64,000 nucleotides of DNA. Source: Clostridium sp. CAG:510. GTDB taxonomy: Bacteria > Bacillota > Clostridia > Lachnospirales > Lachnospiraceae. Shown one piece after another: positions 9,772 through 19,327 of this stretch. Positions within the stretch are counted from its first letter, which is position 1, and each line of letters begins with the position of its first letter. The stretch covers positions 9,189-73,188 of the forward strand of contig FR880800.1 of the NCBI GenBank assembly GCA_000434615.1, in the 5' to 3' direction. A program made the position numbers and the translations under genes. Under the pieces are notes generated by a model, which did not search any database, was not told the origin of the DNA, and saw only the letters and a program-made list of their open reading frames with translations.

Positions 9772-9826
9772 TTTATTTCTCCTTTTCCCGCAGCCTTCCT
9801 TTTAAGGAGCTGCTGCATTCTGCGCA

Positions 9827-10750
9827 TTACTGCTGGTTTTTCTTCATTTCTTCCGCTACTACGGCTGCCAGGGCAATAGAGTTTACCTTGGTTTCAAAGG
9901 TATCGGAACGGCTGGTTAAGATAACGGGAACCTTGGTACCGGTCAGGATGCATCCGTTCTTTACCTTTACCATATGTACGATTGCCTTGTATACCAGGTT
10001 TCCTGCGTGGATATCCGGGAACAGAAGGATATCGGCATCACCCTGGATTTTTCTGTCGGTTGCACCCTTATGCTTTGCAGCTTCGGGGTCAATCGCTAAG
10101 TCGAGGGACAGAGGTCCGTCTACGATACAGCCGGTAATTTCGCCGTTTTCGTTCATCTTTGTAAGCTCTGCCGCATCCACGGTAACGGGCATCTTGGGAT
10201 TTACCACTTCTACTGCAGCTAAAGGTGCTACCTTCGGACATTCCACGCCGCATGCTCTTGCTACGGGAAGGGTATTTTTAATAATGTTTACTTTATCCTC
10301 CAGAGTGGGATATGTCATAAATGCTACGTCGGTTAAGAACAGAAGTCTGTCGATACCGGGAATTTCAAATACGCATACGTGGGAAAGCACACCGCCGGTA
10401 CGAAGACCTACCTCTTTGTTCAGAACACTTTTCAAGAAGTTCTTGGAATCAATCAGTCCCTTCATATACATATCCGCTTTTCCTTCATGGGCAAGCTTTA
10501 CTGCCTTTAAGGATGCCTGGATCATATCCGGCTCGTCAATAATTTCGTATCCATCCAGGTCCATGCCGATGGATGCTGCAATTTCTCTGATCTTTGCTTC
10601 ATCACCTACTAAAATTGCATCTGCGATGCCTCTCTTCTTGGCTTCTCTTACAGCTTCCAGCACTGCTTCGTCCTGTGCTACGGAAACTGCTACTTTTTTC
10701 ATTCCGCATTCGCCTACTTTAGCGAAAATGTCATCAAAACCCTTGCTCAT
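9827..10750 (-). CDS. ptb: Phosphate butyryltransferase
   Basis: Swaps CoA for phosphate on butyryl-CoA, giving butyryl phosphate for Buk. 307 residues from ATG 10750, which has GGAGG six bases upstream; the longer open frame to 10864 would run through the promoter. Phosphotransacetylase-family features include AILVGDEAKIREIA near residue 60, a central MYMKGLIDSKNFLKSVL, and PDIHAGNLVYKAIVHM with TSRSDTFETKVNSIALA at the C-terminus. Forms the ptb-buk operon with its own promoter. This is the kinase route to butyrate, as opposed to butyryl-CoA:acetate CoA-transferase; no such transferase is in the window. Confidence 0.95.
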   Translation of the reverse strand: MSKGFDDIFAKVGECGMKKVAVSVAQDEAVLEAVREAKKRGIADAILVGDEAKIREIAASIGMDLDGYEIIDEPDMIQASLKAVKLAHEGKADMYMKGLIDSKNFLKSVLNKEVGLRTGGVLSHVCVFEIPGIDRLLFLTDVAFMTYPTLEDKVNIIKNTLPVARACGVECPKVAPLAAVEVVNPKMPVTVDAAELTKMNENGEITGCIVDGPLSLDLAIDPEAAKHKGATDRKIQGDADILLFPDIHAGNLVYKAIVHMVKVKNGCILTGTKVPVILTSRSDTFETKVNSIALAAVVAEEMKKNQQ

Positions 10751-10820
10751 TTTTTCCTCCATTCCGAAACGCTTCATCTTTCTATCTTTCACGTTTTCGC
10801 TTGTAAAATCATTCGTTAAA

Positions 10821-10849
10821 ATAATATCACGTAGCATTTGAAAAATCAA
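10821..10849 (-). promoter_or_regulatory. ptb-buk promoter
   Basis: TTGATT, 17-bp spacer, TATTAT on the minus strand, between the permease stop codon and ptb. The -35 box begins three bases past the permease stop. Confidence 0.7.
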
Positions 10850-10851
10850 GT

Positions 10852-12906
10852 TTAGAAAAGCCATAGCAGAACAGTTCCCGCCGCCACACCCAGAAGCAGG
10901 GGATACCCTATGGTCAGGACCGGTATCAGTATGCGGTGGTATTTATGCTGTCTTTTTGCCCGTTTATCCTGCACAAGCTGCAGGCCCCCCGTCAAAGTGC
11001 AGAGTATCACACACAAAGCTGCCATGACACGCACCGGGTAAGTACTTGCGCTGCTTCTTGCGGATTTCTCCGCTTGTCCGTCGGACAGATACAGGGTTTC
11101 CACCGCAAAGGTTTCGCCCGAACGGATAATGGAATCGGTAATATCTTTCACGCTGCCGAAAACTCCGCCATCCGCTGCTCCTTTTCCACCGTCTTCTGCG
11201 ATGAACCCCTTTTCTGCAAGATATCCTTCAAACCATGTAAGGGAAGTCTGATAGAATACCCTCTCAAAAAGCACCTCGTTTACTAACTTTGTAAGTGTGG
11301 ATTCCTCATTTTCGTAAACCGTGATGCTCCAGTTACCGTTACCGTCCAGCAGTTCATTCTGCAAGTTATCCTGCAAAATATAGCCACATTCCGCTTTCCC
11401 CAGCAGGACCTGTTTCTTCACATCCTCTTCGGAGGCACAGGACTCAAACGTTACCAGTCCGGTCTTTTCCTGTAAAAGCTGTGTCATCCCTTCCTCTGCT
11501 CCATAAAACACCGCTGTTACCTGATTTTGCGACTTCTTTTCGATATTCACTACGGCAGATGAGCACGCAAGCACAAAAAGCAGGCTTATCCAAAGCATTT
11601 TACTGCGGAGTGTCCGCCTTAAAATTGCCGTAGGGAGCCCGGTATGTGGCAGGGAGTGTGTTTTTTGCCGGTGCATGCCGTGGAAACTTTCAGGCGCTTT
11701 GGCATGGCGGCTCTCCTTTTTATAAAAAACGGCAATCGCCATACACAATATGGCAGTGCCAAGCAGAATACCGGCCGTTTTACCGGTTCCCTCCGTATTT
11801 CCGGAAAGAAGGGACAAAAAAGCTTTTTTCAGATACCGGACCGGATTATATGCTGCAAGCTTCTGCATTGTCCTGGGCATCAGCGCCCTGGGCACCACAC
11901 AGCCGGCGCCGTATCCTAAAAGAGCGGCAGTCAAAATAACCGGCAGCGGAAAGACCGATTTCTTTTCCGTAAAACAGGACAACAGAAGTGTCCATGCCGA
12001 AACTGCCAGCAGTCCGCAGATAAGGACGCTTACTGTCTGTAAAGACAACCGCAGTGTAACCGTCCTTCCCGGCAACAGGAGCATCCCCGAAAGAATAAGT
12101 GCTCCCAGGCACACCGTACCGGTAAACAGGACGAGAAATCTCGCCGCAAGCTGCATACCCATCGGTATTCCCGCCCGTCCGGCTATGATTTTTTCCTGCA
12201 TGCCATCCCGTAAAAGGTATGCACTGAAAAAAAGACCCGTAAGCAGAAAATACAGTGCAAGCAGGCTGCTTCCGTAATAATTCACAGCTCCCTCGTTTTC
12301 CGTCCGGGAGAGCCTGCGTGTCCGGAAATACTGCTCTCTGTTTAAGTAAAGTTTCAGGTTGGCGGCATCCACGTCGTTATAAATACTCTGTATCTGCTCC
12401 CCGTCAAGCCCGTAAATGCCGGCAAGTCTGCTTATCGTATATATTTCTCCCTGTGCCGTTTGTAAGGAACCCACTCCCGCCTGCAAAAGAGTCTCCAGCA
12501 CAAGTCCCTGTAAATCGGTTTTATCCGCAAGATAAAGCTTTGCCTGCACGTTGTTGCCGTTTAAAATTCCTTCCACTGTATTTTCCGGCAATACCAGAAG
12601 TGCCTGCAGGCTGCCATCCTTTACGGCTTCCTTTCCTGCCTGCTCCCCCGTTTTTTCAAAGCTGCAGTATGCCTTTGTGGAGTCCATACCCTCCACAAAC
12701 CGCAGTCCGTAATCCGCATATATGCTTTCTTCTGCGGAAAGACCTATCTTTATTTTTTCTTTGGGGACATCACGGAACCATTTCTGCATGCAAAAAACAG
12801 CCATACCCGCTATGCATACCGGTATCGCCGCTTTCAGCAAAATACCGGGCAGCCTTACCGCTGCCCGTTTGTATTCTGTTTGCAGGAATTTAGTAAAACG
12901 TCCCAT
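10852..12906 (-). CDS. Duplicated ABC-2-type transporter permease, second half probably truncated
   Basis: 684-residue integral membrane protein, the likely channel partner of the ATPase at 14489. The first half has an ABC-2 permease layout: one helix (about 25-42), a large exterior domain to about 205, then roughly five helices (about 213-395). A linker of basic residues leads to a second copy: helix (about 435-452, MLWISLLFVLACSSAVV), an exterior domain to about 620, then only two helices (CVILCTLTGG and YPLLLGVAAGTVLLWLF) before the stop. A complete second permease would have more helices. ATG 12906 has AGGAAA upstream and is 9 bp past the preceding gene. Substrate unknown. Confidence 0.7.
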   Translation of the reverse strand: MGRFTKFLQTEYKRAAVRLPGILLKAAIPVCIAGMAVFCMQKWFRDVPKEKIKIGLSAEESIYADYGLRFVEGMDSTKAYCSFEKTGEQAGKEAVKDGSLQALLVLPENTVEGILNGNNVQAKLYLADKTDLQGLVLETLLQAGVGSLQTAQGEIYTISRLAGIYGLDGEQIQSIYNDVDAANLKLYLNREQYFRTRRLSRTENEGAVNYYGSSLLALYFLLTGLFFSAYLLRDGMQEKIIAGRAGIPMGMQLAARFLVLFTGTVCLGALILSGMLLLPGRTVTLRLSLQTVSVLICGLLAVSAWTLLLSCFTEKKSVFPLPVILTAALLGYGAGCVVPRALMPRTMQKLAAYNPVRYLKKAFLSLLSGNTEGTGKTAGILLGTAILCMAIAVFYKKESRHAKAPESFHGMHRQKTHSLPHTGLPTAILRRTLRSKMLWISLLFVLACSSAVVNIEKKSQNQVTAVFYGAEEGMTQLLQEKTGLVTFESCASEEDVKKQVLLGKAECGYILQDNLQNELLDGNGNWSITVYENEESTLTKLVNEVLFERVFYQTSLTWFEGYLAEKGFIAEDGGKGAADGGVFGSVKDITDSIIRSGETFAVETLYLSDGQAEKSARSSASTYPVRVMAALCVILCTLTGGLQLVQDKRAKRQHKYHRILIPVLTIGYPLLLGVAAGTVLLWLF

Positions 12907-12915
12907 TTTATTTTC

Positions 12916-14499
12916 CTATTTGGTAAGACTTGTCAGGGAACTTAAGTTTTGTTCCAGTTCCAGAATCAGAGAATAAATATCCATCTGTGACATTTCAAAT
13001 ACATTGACTGTTCCCTCCGGAGTATTGATTTCTCCGTCATAGGGTGCAATCTTATAAGAACCGGTTGCCTTAAATACCGTCTTGCCGTCTTCTTCAAGAA
13101 GGATATTTCCGAATGTGATTTCAAAGCTTTCACCCGCCTTATAATCGGTAAAAGCGCCGTCTATGTCTAAGGACAGATTTTCGGAGCCATCACCTATTTT
13201 TACAGAAACAGAAAACTCTTTGTCCGCCTTGGCAAAGGTGCTGTGAAAGGCAAAATCTCCGGAGCTTTTCTCTCCGTCCGCATCTGTGAAGTCTGCATGA
13301 AGCGTGTAGGTAATGACATCCTCTTCTTTGGTTCTCTCCGCCGTATAGTGGAGTTCACACTCTGTGGTTTCTCCCGTGGTCATTTCCACATTCCACTTGC
13401 CGGTAATATCCTCCGTGGAATTTTTTTCTCCGTTAAAGTTTAACGCAAAGCCAATGCCGGAAACGCCTGCATTGTCAAGAAGGATATCCTCTTCCGTTTC
13501 TATGCCGGTGAGTTTTCCACTCTTGTCGATACTGAAACGAATGACTGCGTCCTCTTTCAGACTGATGTCAAAGACTTCTGCTATGACATCGGTTATCTCT
13601 TCCTTGGCATCATCCTTCATCTCCTGCAGTTCTTCTTCGGAAACCTGCAGATAGCTGATAGCCGCGTACTGGCTGTCAATGTATTCATCTATGGCAGCAT
13701 TTAAGGATTCACTGTCTGTAACAGCCCTGCCCAGGTCTTCCATGAAATCATTGACAGCATCTTTATCGACGGTAACGGTAATATAGCCTTTTTGCTGCTT
13801 ATAAACGGATGCCTTGCGCAGAGCCTCCTTATGCCGGTCGATAACCGCCAGCATTTCCTTTGCAAACTGTGTTCCCCTTGCGAGAGTTTCCTCAGCGGAA
13901 GCATTGTCCTCTTCCTTGTCATTATATACATCAATACTGAAATCTTCGTCTAAGTCCGCGCCCAGTAAGCTTTCCCATACGGAACCCTGGTAGTCCTTAC
14001 CGATGGTTTTCAGGTTCATTTCATAGGTATCGGACAAAAGTCCCGGCAACGCCATGTACAGATTATCCCCAATGAGTGCCGTCTGCAACTCCAGGAAATC
14101 CACATTTGCCACGCTGAGCGTAAACGTTGTTTCACTTTTCTGTTCCGGTCTGTTTACGTGGGATGTAAAATCAATGCCCACTGTATCAAACATACTGTTT
14201 TCCTCCAGATACGGAACAGTAATATTGGCGGAGCCTTCCATGCCGGTAGGATTTTTCCGGGCATTTGCCAGAATATCCTCTATCTTCAGTTCCTCTAAAA
14301 AGCTGCTTTCGCTGCCGGCAAATTCCCTGCCCAGTTTTTCAAAGGCTTTGGTCAGTTTCCGTTGCGGGGTATTGTATACAAACGTATATACCAAAGCGGC
14401 GGCTACTGCCAGAAGAACGATGACGGCGGCAACACAGATACCGATGATGCCCCCCTTGCCGCTCTTTTTCGTTTCCATGTTCTGATTTTCAAAATCCAT
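12916..14499 (-). CDS. Uncharacterised single-pass membrane protein of the ABC cassette
   Basis: 527 residues, unrecognised family. A short cytoplasmic N-terminus with lysines is followed by one helix (about residues 20-42, GIIGICVAAVIVLLAVAAAL), then a long acidic, beta-rich exterior part with repeated short strands (for example ADKEFSVSVKIGDGSENLSL). The start is ATG 14499, behind GAGGGAGGAAACT; the ATPase stop codon lies inside the first codons (11-bp overlap), so translation is coupled. The order ATPase, this protein, permease suggests an accessory or sensor subunit of the transporter. No cysteine lipobox is present. Function is inference from context only. Confidence 0.65.
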   Translation of the reverse strand: MDFENQNMETKKSGKGGIIGICVAAVIVLLAVAAALVYTFVYNTPQRKLTKAFEKLGREFAGSESSFLEELKIEDILANARKNPTGMEGSANITVPYLEENSMFDTVGIDFTSHVNRPEQKSETTFTLSVANVDFLELQTALIGDNLYMALPGLLSDTYEMNLKTIGKDYQGSVWESLLGADLDEDFSIDVYNDKEEDNASAEETLARGTQFAKEMLAVIDRHKEALRKASVYKQQKGYITVTVDKDAVNDFMEDLGRAVTDSESLNAAIDEYIDSQYAAISYLQVSEEELQEMKDDAKEEITDVIAEVFDISLKEDAVIRFSIDKSGKLTGIETEEDILLDNAGVSGIGFALNFNGEKNSTEDITGKWNVEMTTGETTECELHYTAERTKEEDVITYTLHADFTDADGEKSSGDFAFHSTFAKADKEFSVSVKIGDGSENLSLDIDGAFTDYKAGESFEITFGNILLEEDGKTVFKATGSYKIAPYDGEINTPEGTVNVFEMSQMDIYSLILELEQNLSSLTSLTK

Positions 14500-15178
14500 A
14501 GTTTCCTCCCTCTTCCGGCTCCTGCCGGTTTTCTCTTTTCCTTGCTTCCTGTCCCATTTTCCCATTGCGGATGGAATAAATTTTATCACACAATTCCAAA
14601 TCCGCTTCTTCGTGGGTTGCCAGAATGATGCAGCCTCCCTGTGATTTGTACTTTCTTAAATAAGCCCGCAATTCCTGCTTGGATGCCATATCCAGTGCGG
14701 TTCCGGGTTCATCCAGCAGCAACACCGGCGCGTTTTGTGCCATAGCACAGGCAATGCTGACTTTTTTCTTCATGCCGCCTGACAAATGGCTCACACGTTT
14801 ATGCAGAAATTCCTCAATTCCCAGACTTTGCAGGATACCTTCCTTCAATGCGTTTTGCAGACTCCTTTTGTCCGGATACCAGAACAGCAGGTTATCCCAC
14901 ACGGAAAGTTCTTCGTACAGATTGCTATTTTGGGGAACATAAGCTGTAAATTTACGGATATTTTCGGGTGTACCGGGTTTTTCATCAAAAAAGAGACTTC
15001 CCGCCGCCGGTTTATAAATGCCCGCCAGAATATTTAAGAGTGTGCTTTTACCGCAGCCGTTCCTGCCTACTATTCCTATACATTCTCCTGCATGGGCTTC
15101 AAAGGTAATGTCCTGCAGTATCTTTTTTCTTCCGTATGCACTTTGCAGTCCCTCTACCCGTACACAATTCATACACAT
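14489..15178 (-). CDS. ABC transporter ATP-binding protein
   Basis: 229-residue nucleotide-binding subunit that would drive the permease at 10852. It shows Walker A (GIVGRNGCGKST), the Q-loop (AYVPQNSNLYEEL), the signature LSGGMKKKVSIA, Walker B (VLLLDEPGTALD, with the catalytic Glu) and the H-loop (ILATHEEADLE). I start at ATG 15178 (GGCGGAAAG upstream); an ATG at 15172 is possible. It heads a three-gene operon with a clear promoter. The ABC-2 permease partner suggests export or cell-envelope remodelling rather than uptake; the substrate cannot be read. Confidence 0.9.
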   Translation of the reverse strand: MCMNCVRVEGLQSAYGRKKILQDITFEAHAGECIGIVGRNGCGKSTLLNILAGIYKPAAGSLFFDEKPGTPENIRKFTAYVPQNSNLYEELSVWDNLLFWYPDKRSLQNALKEGILQSLGIEEFLHKRVSHLSGGMKKKVSIACAMAQNAPVLLLDEPGTALDMASKQELRAYLRKYKSQGGCIILATHEEADLELCDKIYSIRNGKMGQEARKRENRQEPEEGGNYGF

Positions 15179-15257
15179 GCTTCTTTCCGCCGGCAAAGAC
15201 TTTTCATTACCGTCTGCAAGACTTTTGCCCCGTCGGTAAACGGGTGCCTTTTACCGC

Positions 15258-15286
15258 ATTATAACAGAGGTTTGCTTTTCTCACAA
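15258..15286 (-). promoter_or_regulatory. Promoter of the ABC cassette
   Basis: TTGTGA, 17-bp spacer, TATAAT on the minus strand, immediately after the etfA terminator. Confidence 0.7.
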
Positions 15287-15292
15287 GAAAAA

Positions 15293-15327
15293 TCAAAAAA
15301 GACCCCGGAGCTTATACTCCGGAGTCT
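15293..15327 (-). terminator. Terminator of the butyryl-CoA operon (after etfA)
   Basis: AGACTCCGGAG and CTCCGGGGTCT form the stem on the minus strand, followed by TTTTTT. It ends the thl-crt-hbd-bcd-etfB-etfA run. Confidence 0.9.
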
Positions 15328-15350
15328 CTTAAGAATTCGTTATTTGGTTA

Positions 15351-16400
15351 TTACTGAACCTTTGCAGCGTTTGCTTCTTTAATCTTTTCGGTCAGCATGG
15401 GAACAATCTTGTTTAAGTCACCTACGATACCGTAGTCCGCTACATCAAAGATAGGAGCAGTCTCATCTTTGTTGATGGCAATGATGAGGTCGGATTCTTC
15501 CATACCGGCTAAGTGCTGGATAGCACCGGAAATACCGATTGCGAAGTATACGTTGGGACGAACGGTCTTACCGGTCTGTCCAACCTGAAGGTCTTTGGAC
15601 TTCCAGCCGGCATCTACAACTGCACGGGAGCAGCTTACGGTACCGCCGATTGCTTCTGCAAGGTCGTCTAAGAGTTTGAAGTTCTCTGCACTGCCAACAC
15701 CACGTCCGCCGGAAACTAAGATTTTAGCATCCATGATATCTGCTACGTCGTTTACAGCCTTAACAACTTTAAGAATCTCTACATACTTGTTGTCGGGAGT
15801 AAATCCGGGATTGAACTCTTCGATAACAGCCTTTCTGCCTGCTTCCTTGGGAAGCTTCTGCATAACACCAGGACGTACGGTTGCCATCTGGGGACGGAAT
15901 TCCGGACATGCGATGGTTGCGATGGTGTTACCACCAAATGCAGGACGGGTCATAAGGAGCTGATTGTGAAGCTGTTCCTTGCCGGGAATCGGATTGATAG
16001 GGAAATCACCGATTTCAAGCTGTGTACAGTCTGCTGTCAGACCTGTATGAATTCTTGCGGATACGCGGGGACCTAAGTCACGACCGATTGCGGTTGCACC
16101 TACAAGGAATACATCGGGTTTGTACTTCTTGATAACGGATGCCAGTGCATGTGCATAAGGCTCTGTTCTGTATTCTTTTAATTCGGGATCGTCTACTACG
16201 ATAACTCTGTCTGCGCCGTACTCGCCAAGTTCATCTGCAAGGTTCTTTACGTTGCTGCCGACAAGTACTGCAGTTACATCTGTACCTAAAGCATTTGCAA
16301 GATCTTTGCCCTTTCCGATCAGTTCAAAAGCGATGTTGTTGATTTCGTTGTCAACCTGCTGAGCAAAGACATATACGCCTTTATATTCTTCTAAATTCAT
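15351..16400 (-). CDS. etfA: Electron transfer flavoprotein alpha subunit
   Basis: FAD-binding subunit of EtfAB, which with Bcd reduces crotonyl-CoA and bifurcates electrons from NADH to ferredoxin in Clostridia. 349 residues from ATG 16400 (AGAGGTG seven bases upstream). The N-terminal domain carries [20 protein letters not shown] and [17 protein letters not shown]; the C-terminal FAD domain has [47 protein letters not shown] and [20 protein letters not shown]. Last gene of the operon, 18 bp after etfB, with a terminator behind it. The tight link to bcd supports the bifurcating type, though this was not tested. Confidence 0.96.
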   Translation of the reverse strand: MNLEEYKGVYVFAQQVDNEINNIAFELIGKGKDLANALGTDVTAVLVGSNVKNLADELGEYGADRVIVVDDPELKEYRTEPYAHALASVIKKYKPDVFLVGATAIGRDLGPRVSARIHTGLTADCTQLEIGDFPINPIPGKEQLHNQLLMTRPAFGGNTIATIACPEFRPQMATVRPGVMQKLPKEAGRKAVIEEFNPGFTPDNKYVEILKVVKAVNDVADIMDAKILVSGGRGVGSAENFKLLDDLAEAIGGTVSCSRAVVDAGWKSKDLQVGQTGKTVRPNVYFAIGISGAIQHLAGMEESDLIIAINKDETAPIFDVADYGIVGDLNKIVPMLTEKIKEANAAKVQ

Positions 16401-16418
16401 TGTCCACACCTCTTCCTG

Positions 16419-17201
16419 TTAGATAACATGTTTTTCTTTTAACTTGTTCATGATATACTCTACAGATTCTGTAGGATCCAGAGTAACCTTTTCGCCGGCA
16501 CCCTTTCTTACCTTATCAGAAGCCTTTGCAATCTTGGTAGGAGAACCGTTCAGACCAAGGTTGGAGTCTTCCACGTCAACTAAGTTTGCTCTGCCCCATA
16601 CGGTGATGTCAGCTTTGCAAGCCTTGAAGATTCCGCCCGGAGTCATGTAACGGGGCTCGTTTAATTCTGCAAGTGCAGTAATCAGACAAGGCATCTTAGC
16701 TTTCAGTACATGATATCTGTCATCGAACTGACGCTCTACGATAACGCTGTCGCCTTCTACGTCGATCTTCTGAGCATAGGAGATAACAGGAATGTTTAAG
16801 TGTTCGGAAATCTGAGGACCTACCTGAGCGGTATCGCCGTCGATTGCCTGACGTCCTGTGATAATTAAATCATAGTCTAAGTTGCGGATGGCGCCTGCCA
16901 GTGTCTGGCTGGTAGCCCAGGTATCAGCACCGCCGAGTACACGGTCGGTAACAAGGATACCCTTATCTGCACCCATAGCGATTGCTTCGCGAAGTACATC
17001 TTCAGCCTTGGGAAGACCCATGGTGATAACAGTAACTTCTGCGCCGTATTTATCTTTTAATCTTAATGCTGCTTCCAGACCTGCTTTGTCATCAGGGTTC
17101 ATGATTGTCAGCATGGCACCTCTGTCCAGTGTTCCGTCGGGATTGAACTTAACGCCGCCCTTGGTATCAGGTACCTGTTTTACACAAACAACGATTTTCA
17201 T
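16419..17201 (-). CDS. etfB: Electron transfer flavoprotein beta subunit
   Basis: Partner of EtfA in the Bcd-EtfAB complex. 260 residues, usual length. It begins KIVVCVKQVPDTKGGVKFNP, has the AMP/FAD-binding stretches EVTVITMGLPKAEDVLREA and DLIITGRQAIDGDTAQVGPQ, and ends with the Etf beta recognition loop and tail. The ribosome-binding site is AAGGAGTG. It lies between bcd (23 bp) and etfA (18 bp). Confidence 0.96.
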   Translation of the reverse strand: MKIVVCVKQVPDTKGGVKFNPDGTLDRGAMLTIMNPDDKAGLEAALRLKDKYGAEVTVITMGLPKAEDVLREAIAMGADKGILVTDRVLGGADTWATSQTLAGAIRNLDYDLIITGRQAIDGDTAQVGPQISEHLNIPVISYAQKIDVEGDSVIVERQFDDRYHVLKAKMPCLITALAELNEPRYMTPGGIFKACKADITVWGRANLVDVEDSNLGLNGSPTKIAKASDKVRKGAGEKVTLDPTESVEYIMNKLKEKHVI

Positions 17202-17224
17202 TGTATTTCACTCCTTATCCATTT

Positions 17225-18391
17225 TTATTTAAGCAGGGCACCAGAGATAACCATTCTCTGAACTTCGCTGGTACCTTCATAAATCTCGGTAATCTTAGCA
17301 TCACGCATCATACGCTCTACATCGTATTCTCTGGTGTAGCCGTAACCGCCGTGAAGCTGAACAGCCTTGGTAGTAACTTCCATAGCAACCTCTGCAGCAT
17401 ATAACTTAGCCATAGCTGCTTCTACGGAGTAGCTTACCTTAGGATTGGTTGCAAATTCTGCCTTCTTCATTGCTGCTTTGTAAACAAGCATCTTAGCAGC
17501 TTCTACCTTGGTAGCCATATCTGCTAACTGGAACTGGGTGTTCTGGAAAGCGGAAATGGAACGTCCGAACTGCTTTCTTTCCTTGGTGTAAGCAATGGTT
17601 CTGTCAAGAGCGCCTTCTGCAATACCAAGTGCCTGAGCAGCGATACCGATACGGCCGCCGTCCAGAGTATGCATTGCAATCTTAAAGCCCTGTCCCTGCT
17701 TGCCCAGCATGTTTTCCTTGGGAATTCTGCAGTCTGTGAAAATCAGTTCGTATGTGGATGAACCGCGGATACCCATCTTCTTTTCCTTAGTACCGAAGGT
17801 AAATCCGGGAGTTCCTTTTTCTACGATGAATGCGGAGATTTCCTTTAAGGTCTTGGTTCCCTTTGTAATAGTACCGGTAACAGCAAAGATTACATATACG
17901 TCTGCTTCTTTACCGTTGGTAATGAAAATCTTGGAGCCGTTTAATACATATTCGTCACCGTCAAGTACAGCCTTGGTCTGCTGACCCTGTGCATCAGTAC
18001 CTGCGCCGGGCTCGGTAAGACCGAATGCGCCTAACTTTTCGCCCTTTGCAAGGGGAACTAAGTATTTCTGCTTCTGTTCTTCGGTACCGAAGGTCAGGAT
18101 GGGGTCGCAGCAAAGAGAGGTATGTGCGGAAACGATAACACCTGTGGTACCGCATACCTTAGAGAGCTCTTCTACGCAAAGTACATAGGTAAGAGCATCT
18201 GCTCCCTGTCCGCCGTACTGTTCGGGAACGGGAATTCCAAGGAAACCGTTCTTTGCCATTTTTTCAACTGTTCCGCGAGGGAATACTTCAGTTTCATCAA
18301 CCTCCTGTGCAAGAGGCTTTACTTCTTTTTCTGCGAACTCTTTAAAAAGAGAACGCGCCATTTCATGTTCTTTTTTCAAAGTAAAATCCAT
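17225..18391 (-). CDS. bcd: Butyryl-CoA dehydrogenase
   Basis: Flavin enzyme reducing crotonyl-CoA to butyryl-CoA. 388 residues from ATG 18391, behind GGAGG. Acyl-CoA dehydrogenase signatures are GAFGLTEPGAGTDAQGQQTK in the middle domain and QLHGGYGYTREYDVERMMRD near the C-terminus. The catalytic base is the Glu in TEIYEGTSEVQRMV, the normal position for short-chain enzymes. It is directly upstream of etfB and etfA. Operon context fixes the short-chain assignment; motifs alone would say acyl-CoA dehydrogenase. Confidence 0.95.
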   Translation of the reverse strand: MDFTLKKEHEMARSLFKEFAEKEVKPLAQEVDETEVFPRGTVEKMAKNGFLGIPVPEQYGGQGADALTYVLCVEELSKVCGTTGVIVSAHTSLCCDPILTFGTEEQKQKYLVPLAKGEKLGAFGLTEPGAGTDAQGQQTKAVLDGDEYVLNGSKIFITNGKEADVYVIFAVTGTITKGTKTLKEISAFIVEKGTPGFTFGTKEKKMGIRGSSTYELIFTDCRIPKENMLGKQGQGFKIAMHTLDGGRIGIAAQALGIAEGALDRTIAYTKERKQFGRSISAFQNTQFQLADMATKVEAAKMLVYKAAMKKAEFATNPKVSYSVEAAMAKLYAAEVAMEVTTKAVQLHGGYGYTREYDVERMMRDAKITEIYEGTSEVQRMVISGALLK

Positions 18392-18454
18392 GATTACTTT
18401 TCCTCCATACAATCTATTCTTTAATCATAAGCACTTCACGCTGCGGAAAGCTGC

Positions 18455-19294
18455 TTATTTTGCATAGTCATAGAAGCCCTTGCCGGTCTTCTTTCCAAGT
18501 TTGCCTGCACGAACCATCTTACGAAGAAGGGGATGAGGACGATACTTGGGATCTCCGGTTTCATTCTGCAGTACTTCCATGATGGCAAGCACGATATCCA
18601 GACCTACTAAGTCGCCTAATGCAAGAGGTCCCATGGGATGGGATGCGCCAAGCTTCATAGCTTCATCGATGTCAGCTACGCTTGCGATACCGTCTGCATA
18701 GATGCCGATTGCTTCGTTAATCATAGGGATTAAAATTCTGTTTACAACGAATCCGGGAGCTTCCTTAACTTCTACGGGAGTCTTGCCGATTTCGGTTGCG
18801 ATTGCTTTAATCTTTTCTACTAATTCTACAGGAGTGTTTTCACCGGCAATAACTTCTACCAGCTTCATTCTGTCTGCAGGATTGAAGAAGTGCATACCGA
18901 TCATGGGTCTGTCAAGACCTGCACCGATTTCGGTAATGGAAAGGGAAGATGTGTTGGTTGCAAAAATGCAGTCGGGCTTTACAATAGCTTCCAGTTCCTT
19001 GAATGTGGTCTTCTTAATCTGCATATTTTCGGGAGCAACTTCGATAACTAAATCGCAGTCTTTGCAGATGTCCTTTAAGCCTGTTGTAATTTTGGCAGCG
19101 ATAGCATCTGCCTTCTCCTGTGTGATTTTCTCCTTGCCTACGAGGAAGTTCAGATTCTTTAAAATTCTGCCCTTTCCTCCATCAGCAAATTCCTGCTTGA
19201 TGTCGCAAAGACATACTTCATAACCATCTGTCATTGCAAATGCCTGTGCAATTCCGGCACCCATAGTACCTGCACCAATAATACCTACTTTCAT
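18455..19294 (-). CDS. hbd: 3-hydroxybutyryl-CoA dehydrogenase
   Basis: NAD(P)-dependent reduction of acetoacetyl-CoA to 3-hydroxybutyryl-CoA. 279 residues. The N-terminal Rossmann motif [16 protein letters not shown] and the substrate-contacting [15 protein letters not shown] and [16 protein letters not shown] (catalytic His) are intact; the C-terminal dimer domain has [16 protein letters not shown] and [17 protein letters not shown]. The ribosome-binding site AGGAGG precedes the ATG. It lies between crt and bcd. Confidence 0.97.
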   Translation of the reverse strand: MKVGIIGAGTMGAGIAQAFAMTDGYEVCLCDIKQEFADGGKGRILKNLNFLVGKEKITQEKADAIAAKITTGLKDICKDCDLVIEVAPENMQIKKTTFKELEAIVKPDCIFATNTSSLSITEIGAGLDRPMIGMHFFNPADRMKLVEVIAGENTPVELVEKIKAIATEIGKTPVEVKEAPGFVVNRILIPMINEAIGIYADGIASVADIDEAMKLGASHPMGPLALGDLVGLDIVLAIMEVLQNETGDPKYRPHPLLRKMVRAGKLGKKTGKGFYDYAK

Positions 19295-19327
19295 TGTAGT
19301 TCCTCCTTGTATGTGAATTGTTTTTCC

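Noticed and set aside
9888..10841. Open frame of 317 codons on the plus strand opposite ptb.
   Set aside because: It is the mirror of a well-supported gene. It has no ribosome-binding site or promoter and its product is Ser/Thr-rich without recognisable motifs, as expected of antisense frames here.
10751..10864. Upstream extension of Ptb.
   Set aside because: It would translate the promoter and leader; the ATG at 10750 has an ideal ribosome-binding site and gives the normal length.
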